From an uncultured Roseivirga sp. (lineage in GTDB: Bacteria > Bacteroidota > Bacteroidia > Cytophagales > Cyclobacteriaceae), in NCBI GenBank assembly GCA_947493005.1, contig CANLOY010000001.1, positions 186,001 through 250,000 of the forward strand: 64,000 nucleotides of DNA, given 5' to 3'. The position numbers and the translations under genes were made by a program. This document shows, piece after piece, positions 19,729 to 28,878 of the stretch. A model generated the notes under the pieces. That model had not been told where the DNA came from. It saw only the letters and a program-made list of their open reading frames with translations, and ran no database searches. Position 1 is the stretch's first letter; every line of letters starts with the position of its first letter.

Positions 19729-21138
19729 ATGAAAAAGCATCACCATACTTTTTTGATTGCAGCTCTTTTTCTCCTGCCTTATACTTTAAAGGCACAAAAG
19801 TGGAAAGGAACCAAACCTAACATTGTCTTCATTCTTGCTGACGATATGGGTTGGAAAGACCCTGGCTATATGGGTAATACTTATCATGAAACTCCAAATC
19901 TTGACAAACTAGCTCAGATAGGAACCACTTTTTCTAACGCATATGCCAATGCGCCAAACTGTGCCCCTACCCGCGCCAGCCTCATGACAGGGAAGTATAC
20001 GCCAAGGCATGGGATTTTTACTGTGGCTTCTGCGGAACGTGGCAAAAGTGAAAACAGAAAGCTCATTCCACCCAAAAACAAACATGTGTTGGCTCCACAC
20101 TTTGTTACTTTTCCGGAGTTGCTAAAACAAGCTGGATATACTACTGCAAGTATTGGTAAATGGCATCTTGGTGGGAGCCCCAAAACCACCCCCTTAGCAC
20201 AGGGCTTTGATGTGAATATTGGTGGAAATCAAAAAGGAAGCCCCAGAAGCTACTTTAGCCCTTACAAAAATGAGCTACTGGAAGATGGCCCGGAAGGAGA
20301 ATATCTAACGGATAGACTGACTGATGAAGCAATCAAATTTATAGATGACAACAAAGACGGTCCGTTCTTTTTGTATCTGACTCATTTTGCTGTACATACA
20401 CCTCTACAGGGAAAGGCCGACCTTGTGAAGAAGTATAGAGGTAAGTCCCCACCAAAAGGCATACATAACCCTAAGTATGCCGCTATGATGGAAAGTTTTG
20501 ACGAGAGTGTTGGAAGGGTGATGAAGAAGTTAGAGGAATCCGGACTTTCTGAAAACACCATTTTGATTTTCTTCTCAGACAATGGCCCGTACTATAGAGC
20601 GTCCGAAGCTACTCCTCTAAGAGGTTCGAAAGGAATGCTTTATGAAGGTGGTATACGTGAACCACTGATTGTTTACTGGAAAGGGCATACAAAACCAGGG
20701 ATACAAATAGACGAACCTGTAATTGGAACAGACTTCTATCCTACTTTCCTTGAGCTTGCCGGTATCAAAAAACCGAATGATTCAACGCTCGATGGAGAAA
20801 CCCTAATACCATTACTTGAAAAGAAAAAAGCATTAAAGAGGAAGGCCATCTACTGGCATTTCCCAGCTTATCTGGAGCCTTACGGAGGTATGAAACAAAA
20901 ATGGAGACAAGTACCAGCTTCGGCCATTCGAATGGGCGATTGGAAGCTCATCGAAAACTTTGAAACAGGAGAACTGGAACTTTATAACCTTAAAACCGAC
21001 CTTAGTGAATCCAATAATCTGTTTGAAAGCGAGCCAAGAATAGCGTCAAAGCTACATAAGCGACTGATCAATTGGAGAACAAAAGTTAATGCTCCAGTGC
21101 CAACAGAATTGAACCCAGAATACAAAGTATCCAACTAG
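19729..21138 (+). CDS. Arylsulfatase-like sulfatase (S1), Cys-type
   Basis: A 469-residue sulfatase with a signal peptide (about 1-22, LKAQKW). Metal ligands lie in FILADDMGW, the formylglycine motif is CAPTR (about 78), with SIGKWHLGG, THFAVHTPLQ and FFSDNGPYYR further on. It lacks the C-terminal discoidin-like module of the earlier sulfatase. It starts 2 bp after the esterase stop, so the two are coupled. Sequence does not tell which position on the sugar is desulfated. Confidence 0.9.
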   Translation: MKKHHHTFLIAALFLLPYTLKAQKWKGTKPNIVFILADDMGWKDPGYMGNTYHETPNLDKLAQIGTTFSNAYANAPNCAPTRASLMTGKYTPRHGIFTVASAERGKSENRKLIPPKNKHVLAPHFVTFPELLKQAGYTTASIGKWHLGGSPKTTPLAQGFDVNIGGNQKGSPRSYFSPYKNELLEDGPEGEYLTDRLTDEAIKFIDDNKDGPFFLYLTHFAVHTPLQGKADLVKKYRGKSPPKGIHNPKYAAMMESFDESVGRVMKKLEESGLSENTILIFFSDNGPYYRASEATPLRGSKGMLYEGGIREPLIVYWKGHTKPGIQIDEPVIGTDFYPTFLELAGIKKPNDSTLDGETLIPLLEKKKALKRKAIYWHFPAYLEPYGGMKQKWRQVPASAIRMGDWKLIENFETGELELYNLKTDLSESNNLFESEPRIASKLHKRLINWRTKVNAPVPTELNPEYKVSN

Positions 21139-21142
21139 TAAC

Positions 21143-22477
21143 ATGAGTATAAAAAAGACAATACTGGCCATACTGGTTTCCTTCGTGACATTCGGATGTA
21201 GTAAACCTGAAAACTCACCAGCTGAGAAACCCAATATTGTAATCATTTTCTGTGACGACCTTGGCTATGGAGACCTTACTAGTTATGGGCATCCTACCAT
21301 AAAAACGCCCAATCTTGACAGAATGGTAAATGAAGGAATGAAGTTCACCAACTTCTATTCTGGTTCTCCTGCCTGTACTGCCAGTCGTTACGCCTTACTT
21401 ACTGGTCGTTACCCTATTCGATCGGGTTTTGGTTGGGTCTTGGTACCAAGTTCACCTCGGGGAATGCACCCACAAGAAATTACACTGGCAGAAGGAATGA
21501 AACAAGCAGGTTATAGTACTGCCATGTTTGGCAAGTGGCATTTGGGAGTAACCAAAACTGAGTATATGCCACTACAAAATGGCTTTGACGAATTTCTTGG
21601 TCTGCCTTATAGTAATGACATGATTCCTCCCAAATGGAAAGACATTCCATTAATTGACGGAAACGATACAATAGAGCACAATCCCGATCAAACCAAACTG
21701 ACCAAAGCCTATACTGAACGAGCGGTTGATTTCATTAAAAGAAAAAAGAATGAACCCTTCTTCTTGTATGTGCCCTATGCCATGCCTCATGTCCCTTTAA
21801 TGCCTGGAGATGACTTTAATAATTCTGAGAGAGGAAAATACGGAGATGTGGTAGAAGAGATTGATTGGGGAGTAGGTGAAATTATGAAGACCTTAAAAGC
21901 TCAGGGTATTGCAGAAAACACACTAGTCTTTTTCACAAGCGATAATGGCCCATGGATCATTAAAAATGAACAAGGGGGATCATCAGGTCTTTTAAGAGAT
22001 GGGAAAGGTAGCACCTGGGAAGGTGGGATGAGGGTACCAGGCATAGCCTGGTGGCCGGGAACGATAAAAGAAGGCACAATCCAAATGGAAAGAGCCAGTA
22101 CTCTGGATCTTTATCACACTGCTTTTGAGCTTACCGGACAAAAAGCTCCATCAGATAGAACAGTTGACGGAAGAAATATTATGCCCTTGTTAGAAGGAGG
22201 TAAAACAGAAGACATAAAGCCTTACTTCTATTATGGACTCAACAATAAATTGATGGCTGTAAGGAAAGGCCCTTGGAAACTGCATATTGAAACATATAGT
22301 CAAACTGGAAAAGACTATTTCAATGGAAAACTTCCTTTACTTTTCAACTTGAGCATTGACCCCTCAGAACAATATGAAGTTTCAGATGACAATCCAGATA
22401 TCGTTGCAGAACTACAGCAACTTATTTCATCACATCAAAAAAGAGTCGCTTCCGAACCTAACTTCTTCGATCGCTAG
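21143..22477 (+). CDS. Sulfatase lipoprotein (cerebroside-sulfatase-like), CxAxR type
   Basis: A 444-residue sulfatase with a lipobox (TFGC, about residue 16). IIFCDDLGYGD carries metal ligands. The formylglycine motif is CTASR (about 78), the C-x-A-x-R variant, then YALLTGRYPIRSGF. MFGKWHLG and FTSDNGPW are present. It is the last gene before a 152-bp gap that precedes the fucosidase group. It is probably exo-acting on sulfated fucose or an associated sugar, but that assignment rests on context only. Confidence 0.9.
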   Translation: MSIKKTILAILVSFVTFGCSKPENSPAEKPNIVIIFCDDLGYGDLTSYGHPTIKTPNLDRMVNEGMKFTNFYSGSPACTASRYALLTGRYPIRSGFGWVLVPSSPRGMHPQEITLAEGMKQAGYSTAMFGKWHLGVTKTEYMPLQNGFDEFLGLPYSNDMIPPKWKDIPLIDGNDTIEHNPDQTKLTKAYTERAVDFIKRKKNEPFFLYVPYAMPHVPLMPGDDFNNSERGKYGDVVEEIDWGVGEIMKTLKAQGIAENTLVFFTSDNGPWIIKNEQGGSSGLLRDGKGSTWEGGMRVPGIAWWPGTIKEGTIQMERASTLDLYHTAFELTGQKAPSDRTVDGRNIMPLLEGGKTEDIKPYFYYGLNNKLMAVRKGPWKLHIETYSQTGKDYFNGKLPLLFNLSIDPSEQYEVSDDNPDIVAELQQLISSHQKRVASEPNFFDR

Positions 22478-22510
22478 AGATATTATTAGAGCTCAATAAA
22501 ACACCCCATT

Positions 22511-22556
22511 TGCATTAGTGTTGCAGTTTATATCATATAATGCAATTATAGTGTTG
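22511..22556 (+). promoter_or_regulatory. Putative operator/promoter region of the fucosidase unit
   Basis: The 152-bp spacer between the last sulfatase and the first GH29 gene has two TAGTGTTG copies (22516-22523 and 22549-22556), each preceded by TGCA, 33 bp apart. The second copy extends to TGCAATTATAGTGT (22541-22554), which matches 13 of 14 bases of the motif at 3214-3227. This supports a second promoter under the same regulator. No terminator hairpin was found in this spacer. Confidence 0.4.
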
Positions 22557-22629
22557 GCGTAAGTGAACGAACTGATAGAACTCAACAACTCTCCTGAGTA
22601 CTTTAGCTTGAGATTAAACTGTCACTGGT

Positions 22630-24693
22630 ATGCGCTTTAAAAACCTCACTAAATTTTGCTTAATCATATTAGTAATCGGTTCACTAACTGCATGTAATCA
22701 GTCAAGTGATAAAACTAATAACCTTCAAGGCCAAGACTCTCGAATGGAATGGTGGCGAGCCGCCCGTTTTGGCATGTTCATTCACTGGGGAGCGTACGCA
22801 GTACCCGCAGGTATTTATAAAGGAAAAGAAATTGGAGGAATTGGTGAGTGGATAATGAGTTCGGCCAATATTCCGATAAACGAATATGAGAAGTTCGTAG
22901 ATCAGTTTAATCCAACAGAGTACAATGCCGAGCAATGGGCTCGTTTGGCCAAAAATGCCGGAATGAAGTATATCATTATCACCTCTAAACATCACGATGG
23001 ATTTGGTTTATGGGATTCCAAAGTATCCGATTATGACATTGTAGAAGCTTCGCCCTATGGTAAAGATGCATTAAAAGCACTAGCAGATGCCTGCAGAAGA
23101 GAAGGAATCAAATTGGGCTTTTATTATTCAATAATGGATTGGCATCATCCAGATGCAAATGCGGAAAATTTTGCCAGCTACAGAGACAACTACATGAAGC
23201 CACAGCTCAAAGAACTACTTACCAACTACGGAGATATCGCTGTACTTTGGTTTGATGGGGAATGGATTGAAGAATGGACCGAACCTCAGGGAAAAGAGCT
23301 TTATGACTATGTAAGAAGTTTTCAGCCAGAAATCCTGATCAACAACAGAGTTGGGAAAGGCAGACAGGGCATGCAGGGGATGAACAAAGACAAGTCCTAT
23401 GCAGGAGATTTCGGTACACCCGAGCAAGAAATTCTTGAAGGCACATCCGATATGGACTGGGAGTCCTGCATGACAATGAACGATACCTGGGGCTTCAAAA
23501 AGAATGATCACAATTGGAAATCATCAGAAAACTTAATTCACAACCTGATAGATATTGCAGCAAAGGGCGGCAACTATTTACTCAATGTTGGCCCTACCGC
23601 TGAAGGCTTAATTCCCCAACCTAGTGTTGAAAGACTGGAAGCTATGGGTAAGTGGATGTCCATAAACAGTGAAGCCATTTATGAAACTGTATCGATCAAA
23701 AAATACTATCAGGGAAAAAACATCCGCTATACACGAAAGAAAGGTACCGACACATTCTATGCATTGGTTCTGGAAAAGCCCAATGCACAAATACAGATCA
23801 AAAATGTAAGCCCTGATAAAAACAGTAAAATTCAGTTTTTGGGTTCAGATATCGATCTAATATGGACGTATAACAGCACAAAAGGTATTCTTATAGAGGT
23901 GCCTGAAAGTATACGAAACATGCAAACGGCCGCCTGGGTGTTTAAAATTCAGGGTAAAGAAACTAAATTGTTAGATGAACCTACTATTAACACGGTAGGG
24001 CAAGAAACTCAGCAAAGGAGCATTTTTTATAAAGAGAGTCAGGTAGAAATCCATGCCGCAGCAGGTACGGAAATCTATTACACATTAGACGGAACCATAC
24101 CTTCATCCAATTCAAAAAAGTATAGTGGCCCTTTCACAGTGTCTTCTTCTGTAACAGTCAATGCGATTGCCACCAAACCAGGTTATGTCAATTCTGGGGA
24201 GGCTACAGCAGAGTTTATCAGTAGTTCAAAGTTTAAGAGTATTGAGCTGGGTAAGCCCTTCAGTCAAAAATATAGCGGTGTGGGTAAAATGACCCTTGCT
24301 GATGGTGAACGATCCAACGAAGGCTTTGCTGATGGCAAATGGCTAGGCTTTGAAGGAGAAGATCTCATCATCACCGCTGACCTTGGCGAAGCAAAGAAAG
24401 TAAACACTGTTACTTTAGGTATGCTTCAACACCATGGGGTATGGATATTTCAACCAGAGCAGGTTAGTTTTGAGGTGTCCCTTGATGGAAAGAACTACAT
24501 AACCGCAGGTGTTCAGAAATTTAAAATTGAAAGTGGGCAACCGCAGAAAAGTTTGTCTATAAAACAGACCTTGAATGGCAAAAAAGTGCAGTATATAAGA
24601 ATACACGCTAAAAACATTGGGACATGCCCCGATTGGCATGCAGGAAGCGGTGGAAAAGCCTGGTTATTTGCTGACGAACTTATTGTGGAATAA
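22630..24693 (+). CDS. GH29 alpha-L-fucosidase with Fn3-associated and discoidin-like domains
   Basis: A 687-residue lipoprotein (lipobox LTAC, about Cys22). The GH29 catalytic domain has RFGMFIHWGAYAVPAG, TSKHHDGFGLWDS and the nucleophile motif VLWFDGEW (Asp near 209), followed by INNRVGKGRQGMQG. A chitobiase-type domain (IYYTLDGTIPSSNSKKYSGPF in split form, about 475-530) comes next. The C-terminal module (about 535-687) has KWLGFEGEDL, WIFQPEQVSFEVS, CPDWH and KAWLFADEL, like those on the sulfatase and esterase upstream. The nucleophile is in the broad-specificity GH29-A-like context. It retains the alpha configuration when releasing fucose. Confidence 0.92.
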   Translation: MRFKNLTKFCLIILVIGSLTACNQSSDKTNNLQGQDSRMEWWRAARFGMFIHWGAYAVPAGIYKGKEIGGIGEWIMSSANIPINEYEKFVDQFNPTEYNAEQWARLAKNAGMKYIIITSKHHDGFGLWDSKVSDYDIVEASPYGKDALKALADACRREGIKLGFYYSIMDWHHPDANAENFASYRDNYMKPQLKELLTNYGDIAVLWFDGEWIEEWTEPQGKELYDYVRSFQPEILINNRVGKGRQGMQGMNKDKSYAGDFGTPEQEILEGTSDMDWESCMTMNDTWGFKKNDHNWKSSENLIHNLIDIAAKGGNYLLNVGPTAEGLIPQPSVERLEAMGKWMSINSEAIYETVSIKKYYQGKNIRYTRKKGTDTFYALVLEKPNAQIQIKNVSPDKNSKIQFLGSDIDLIWTYNSTKGILIEVPESIRNMQTAAWVFKIQGKETKLLDEPTINTVGQETQQRSIFYKESQVEIHAAAGTEIYYTLDGTIPSSNSKKYSGPFTVSSSVTVNAIATKPGYVNSGEATAEFISSSKFKSIELGKPFSQKYSGVGKMTLADGERSNEGFADGKWLGFEGEDLIITADLGEAKKVNTVTLGMLQHHGVWIFQPEQVSFEVSLDGKNYITAGVQKFKIESGQPQKSLSIKQTLNGKKVQYIRIHAKNIGTCPDWHAGSGGKAWLFADELIVE

Positions 24694-24710
24694 AAACCAA
24701 GAGGTACTAA

Positions 24711-26525
24711 ATGAAATCATATAAGCCATTACTTGTTACACTTTTTTTATCAGTTGCTGTTCTCCAACAGTCGTTTGCCTTTCAAAAGCAATACGCTGCC
24801 AATTGGGAAGAATTAAAAGAAAGACCTTATCCACAGTGGTTTAAAGATGCCAAACTTGGCATTTTCATACACTGGGGAGTATACTCAGTTCCTGCATATA
24901 GCAATAAAGAAGATTACGGAGAATGGTATCTCAGAGGCTTAATGCTAAAGGATTCGCTCAGAACGTCATACATGAAGAAAAACTTTGGTGAAGATTTCAC
25001 TTACAATGATTTCGCTCCCCTTTTCAAAACACAGCTTTTCTACCCTGATGAATGGGCCGACATTTTTAAAAGAGCAGGTGCCAAATATGTTGTAATGGTT
25101 TCTAAACACCATGATGGTTATGCTCTTTGGCCAAGCAAGTATACTCGAAACTGGAATAGCATGGAAGTTGGTCCCAAAAGAGATTTGGTAGGAGAATTGA
25201 CTAATTCTGTAAGAAAGGCCGGGCTTAGAATGGGGCTCTATTACTCTCTTCCCGAATGGAATAATCCGCTTCACCGGTGGGATACCGATCCACATAGAAA
25301 TATTGGTCCTTATGTAAATCAGCATATGATTCCTCAATTCAAAGAGTTGATTGGAACATATAAACCAGACCTAATCTTTGCCGATGGAGAATGGTTTAAT
25401 ACCGCTAAAGAATGGCATTCAGCAGAACTTATCTCCTGGTATTTCAACCTTGTGGGTGATGATGCTGTTGTAAACGACCGATGGGGAAATGGCAGTCAGG
25501 GAATGGGATTTCTGACACCCGAATATAGCTCAGGAATTGAAGTGACAGATAGACCATGGACTGAAGTTCGTGGCCTTGGGCGCTCTTTTGGACTCAATAG
25601 GTTTGAAAAGCTGGATGCTTACATGACAGGCACCGAACTGGTACACTTCTTTGTAAAGGCCGTGGCTAATGGTGGGGGCATAATTATCAATGTAGGCCCT
25701 AAGGCCGATGGACAAATACCATTACTTCAGCAAGACAGATTGATAAAACTTGGAGATTGGCTAAAGGTCAATGGAGAAGCCATTTATGGATCTACGGCTT
25801 GGAAAAAGACTGGAGAGGAAAGAGAGGTCAGCCTAAGAAGAGTAGACCCAAACATTGATTTCAACTGGGTTAGAAATGGTCCGGGAAGGCCTATCAAAGA
25901 AGATGACTTTACTGCTATTTGGACTGGATATTTAACACCTCAGTTTTCAGAAGAATACCAGTTAGAAGCTCAAGCAGACAACGGCATCCGGGTTTGGATT
26001 AATAACCAATTGATCATCAGTAAATGGGAAAATGCTCCCGAAGGAGCAAGCGGATTTGCAATGGGTAATAATTCTGCTGAATCTGAGAGTGGAAAAGTAA
26101 GTCTGGAAAAAGGTAAACGCTATAAAATCAGAGTAGAATACTTTGAAGGAAAACAGAACGCCAGTGCCAGGTTATTTTGGTCTAGTCAAAGTCAACAGAA
26201 GCAAATTGTTCCTTCTTCGAGTTTCTACACCACCGCTGGCGGTTCAGAACATGGGCTAAACGCAGAGTACCACTCTTCTCAGCAGCATATCGCTTATACA
26301 CTAAATAATGACAATGTCTATGCTATTTCAATGGAATGGCCAGATGATGAATTAGTGTTAAAGGTCAAAAGACCCTCTCGAAGAGCCAAGATAAGTCTGT
26401 TGGGGTACGATGGAAATTTACCCTGGAAATACTCCCGAGGTCAGTTAAAGATTGATACCAGCAAAATAAAATTCAGCGCAGTAAAAGGAAAACACGCTTG
26501 GGTATTTAAAATTACCAACTACTAA
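24711..26525 (+). CDS. GH29 alpha-L-fucosidase with PA14 domain
   Basis: A 604-residue secreted enzyme with signal peptide ending near SFAF. The catalytic domain has KLGIFIHWGVYSVPAY, VSKHHDGYALWPS and the nucleophile segment LIFADGEW (Asp near 225), with INVGPKADGQIP at the end of the barrel. Residues about 375-505 are a PA14 beta-barrel (FTAIWTGYLTPQFS, ADNGIRVWINNQ, YKIRVEYFEG), a domain that often binds carbohydrate. The C terminus ends with a beta-sandwich (HAWVFKITNY). It lies 17 bp after the previous GH29 gene in the same operon. Confidence 0.92.
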   Translation: MKSYKPLLVTLFLSVAVLQQSFAFQKQYAANWEELKERPYPQWFKDAKLGIFIHWGVYSVPAYSNKEDYGEWYLRGLMLKDSLRTSYMKKNFGEDFTYNDFAPLFKTQLFYPDEWADIFKRAGAKYVVMVSKHHDGYALWPSKYTRNWNSMEVGPKRDLVGELTNSVRKAGLRMGLYYSLPEWNNPLHRWDTDPHRNIGPYVNQHMIPQFKELIGTYKPDLIFADGEWFNTAKEWHSAELISWYFNLVGDDAVVNDRWGNGSQGMGFLTPEYSSGIEVTDRPWTEVRGLGRSFGLNRFEKLDAYMTGTELVHFFVKAVANGGGIIINVGPKADGQIPLLQQDRLIKLGDWLKVNGEAIYGSTAWKKTGEEREVSLRRVDPNIDFNWVRNGPGRPIKEDDFTAIWTGYLTPQFSEEYQLEAQADNGIRVWINNQLIISKWENAPEGASGFAMGNNSAESESGKVSLEKGKRYKIRVEYFEGKQNASARLFWSSQSQQKQIVPSSSFYTTAGGSEHGLNAEYHSSQQHIAYTLNNDNVYAISMEWPDDELVLKVKRPSRRAKISLLGYDGNLPWKYSRGQLKIDTSKIKFSAVKGKHAWVFKITNY

Positions 26526-26535
26526 ATCAAAAAAG

Positions 26536-28863
26536 ATGAACCTGTCGAAATCCATCATAGCAATCGCAATCTTTTTCTGTACTTTAACTAGCTGTCAACA
26601 GTCTTCACCGAACCTCACGGCAATAAATATTATCCCTACTCCCGTGAGTATGCATCAAGGAGAAGGATACTTTACACTTAATAGTAAAACATCCATTCAA
26701 ATCGCCACTCCCAATTCCGAAGTCAACTGGGTTGGAGATTACATTCAATCACTTTTTAAGAAGGTAGATTGGGAGTTACCTCCACAAACTGGAAACTCAC
26801 CTGAAGCTACAAATGTGATTCGGTTAACTATAACCGAAAAGGTTAAGAGTGAAGAAGGTTACGAACTAAATGTTGAAAGTGATGAAATTAATATCAGGGC
26901 AAAAAATGCCGTAGGCCTCTTTTATGGAGTTCAGACCCTTCGTCAGCTCTTACCGATAGAAATAGACAAGCCTAAACAGAGCTCCCAGGAATGGTTTATA
27001 CCTGCCGTTGAAATAGCAGACGAGCCAAGGTTTGGATGGAGAGGCCTTCACCTGGATGTAAGTCGTCATTTCTTTCCTAAAGAGTTCATAAAGAAATACA
27101 TCGATCATATGGCCCGCTACAAGCTCAATGTTTTTCATTGGCATTTAGTAGATGGTCCAGGTTGGCGAATTGAAATTGACAAGTACCCAAAACTTACCGA
27201 AATAGGTGCATGGAGGGTTGACAAAAGAAAGGAAGCCTGGAGTTGGCCAGCCACTGAAATTGGAAAACCTACAGATGGAAGGCCTGCTTATGGTGGGTAT
27301 TATACCAAAGACGATATAAGAGAAATTATAGCTTATTCCAAAGAGCGCTTTATTGAAGTTATACCTGAAATTGAAATGCCAGGACATTCTTACGCTGCCC
27401 TTGCAGCCTACCCTGAGCTTCTATGTGTTAATAATGATGTAATTGGTAACATACAATTTGGCACTGATGCATTCTGTGCAGGAAATGAGAAAAGTTATGA
27501 GTTTCTGGAAGACATTCTTGATGAGACAATGGAACTGTTTCCTTCAAAACTCATTCACATTGGAGGAGATGAGGTGGTTAAAACAGCCTGGCATAATTGC
27601 CCAAGATGTCAAAAGTTAATGAAGCGTAAAAAACTGAAGAATGAAGAAGAGCTTCAGAGCTACTTTATTAGTAGAATGGCCAACTATATCGAAAGTAAAG
27701 GAAGAGAAGTAATTGGCTGGGATGAAATTCTGGAAGGCGGCTTAGCCGAAAATGCTAAAGTCATGTCGTGGAGAGGTATGCAGGGAGGCATTAAATCTGC
27801 CAACATGGGACATGATGTGGTCATGTCCCCCAATTCTTACACCTACTTCGACTTATATCAGGGAGACCAGTCTTTGGAACCACCAGCATATTCAAAGCTT
27901 TTACTCACCCAAGTGTATAAATTCGATCCCGTTCCGGCTGATATTGATGAGGACAAAAAACATCATATTCTGGGAGGACATGCATGTTTATGGACAGAAA
28001 CAGTTCAAACACCGGAACATGCAGAATATATGCTCTTCCCAAGATTGTTTGCCATGGCAGAAACAGTTTGGTCACCCAAAGAAAATCTTGACTGGAGTTC
28101 ATTCAAAGACAGAATGGAATTCAACTTTAAACGTCTAGACAATGCGGGTATTAACTATGCCAGAAGTGCCTATAATGTAAGAATTGATGGGATTTTAGAT
28201 ACTACAAACTATCACCTAAAAGTAGTCATGTCAAATGAACTCAACCGTTTTGACATCCGGTATACTTTGGACGGCTCTGACCCAGATCTCAATTCTAAAA
28301 AATACTCCGAACCATTTACCTTAACCGAAAAAGCAGACATCAGGGCAGCTACTTTCAAAGATGGAGAACTTTTCAGCAAAGTCTCCTCCAAAGAATTTAA
28401 TCTACACCTGGCTACTGCCAAACCTATTCAATATACCACACAATGGAATCCCAAGTATCCAGGTAGCGGAAAAGGTACTTTGGTAAATGGCCTTACTGGT
28501 ACTGCAGATTACCGTGATGGACAATGGTTAGGTTTTCAGGAAGATGATATAGAAGTAGTTATTGATCTGGAATCAGAACAAGAAGTAAGCAGCATAAGGG
28601 CACATTTCAATCATAAGCCAGCTTCCTGGGTTTACCTACCAAAGTATGTAACATACGCTGTTTCTATTGATGGTGTAAATTTTACAGAAGTAGCAAGAAC
28701 AGACGATTTACCTGACAAGAAAACAGGAGTGAATACTTACGCAGAACAGTTCGAAACTGTCAAAGCAAGGTATATTAAAGTCTTTGCAAAGAACATTGAA
28801 CACAGGCCTCATAATGTCAACCAAAAAGCATGGGCATTTATAGATGAAATAATAGTCGAATAA
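26536..28863 (+). CDS. GH20 beta-N-acetylhexosaminidase with discoidin-like module
   Basis: A 775-residue lipoprotein (lipobox LTSC, about Cys19). An N-terminal GH20b-type domain precedes the barrel. The barrel has FGWRGLHLDVSRHF, VFHWHLVDGPGWRIEI, PEIEMPGHSYAAL and the catalytic Asp-Glu pair in HIGGDEV (about 343-347), which works by substrate-assisted catalysis. A chitobiase C-terminal-like domain (YTLDGSDPD, about 575) and the shared discoidin-like module (QWLGFQEDDIEV, WVYLPKYVTY, KAWAFIDEI) follow. Its presence among fucosidases shows the target glycan contains terminal GlcNAc or GalNAc, unlike plain fucoidan. Confidence 0.93.
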   Translation: MNLSKSIIAIAIFFCTLTSCQQSSPNLTAINIIPTPVSMHQGEGYFTLNSKTSIQIATPNSEVNWVGDYIQSLFKKVDWELPPQTGNSPEATNVIRLTITEKVKSEEGYELNVESDEINIRAKNAVGLFYGVQTLRQLLPIEIDKPKQSSQEWFIPAVEIADEPRFGWRGLHLDVSRHFFPKEFIKKYIDHMARYKLNVFHWHLVDGPGWRIEIDKYPKLTEIGAWRVDKRKEAWSWPATEIGKPTDGRPAYGGYYTKDDIREIIAYSKERFIEVIPEIEMPGHSYAALAAYPELLCVNNDVIGNIQFGTDAFCAGNEKSYEFLEDILDETMELFPSKLIHIGGDEVVKTAWHNCPRCQKLMKRKKLKNEEELQSYFISRMANYIESKGREVIGWDEILEGGLAENAKVMSWRGMQGGIKSANMGHDVVMSPNSYTYFDLYQGDQSLEPPAYSKLLLTQVYKFDPVPADIDEDKKHHILGGHACLWTETVQTPEHAEYMLFPRLFAMAETVWSPKENLDWSSFKDRMEFNFKRLDNAGINYARSAYNVRIDGILDTTNYHLKVVMSNELNRFDIRYTLDGSDPDLNSKKYSEPFTLTEKADIRAATFKDGELFSKVSSKEFNLHLATAKPIQYTTQWNPKYPGSGKGTLVNGLTGTADYRDGQWLGFQEDDIEVVIDLESEQEVSSIRAHFNHKPASWVYLPKYVTYAVSIDGVNFTEVARTDDLPDKKTGVNTYAEQFETVKARYIKVFAKNIEHRPHNVNQKAWAFIDEIIVE

Positions 28864-28878
28864 TCATTTCCAGATAGT

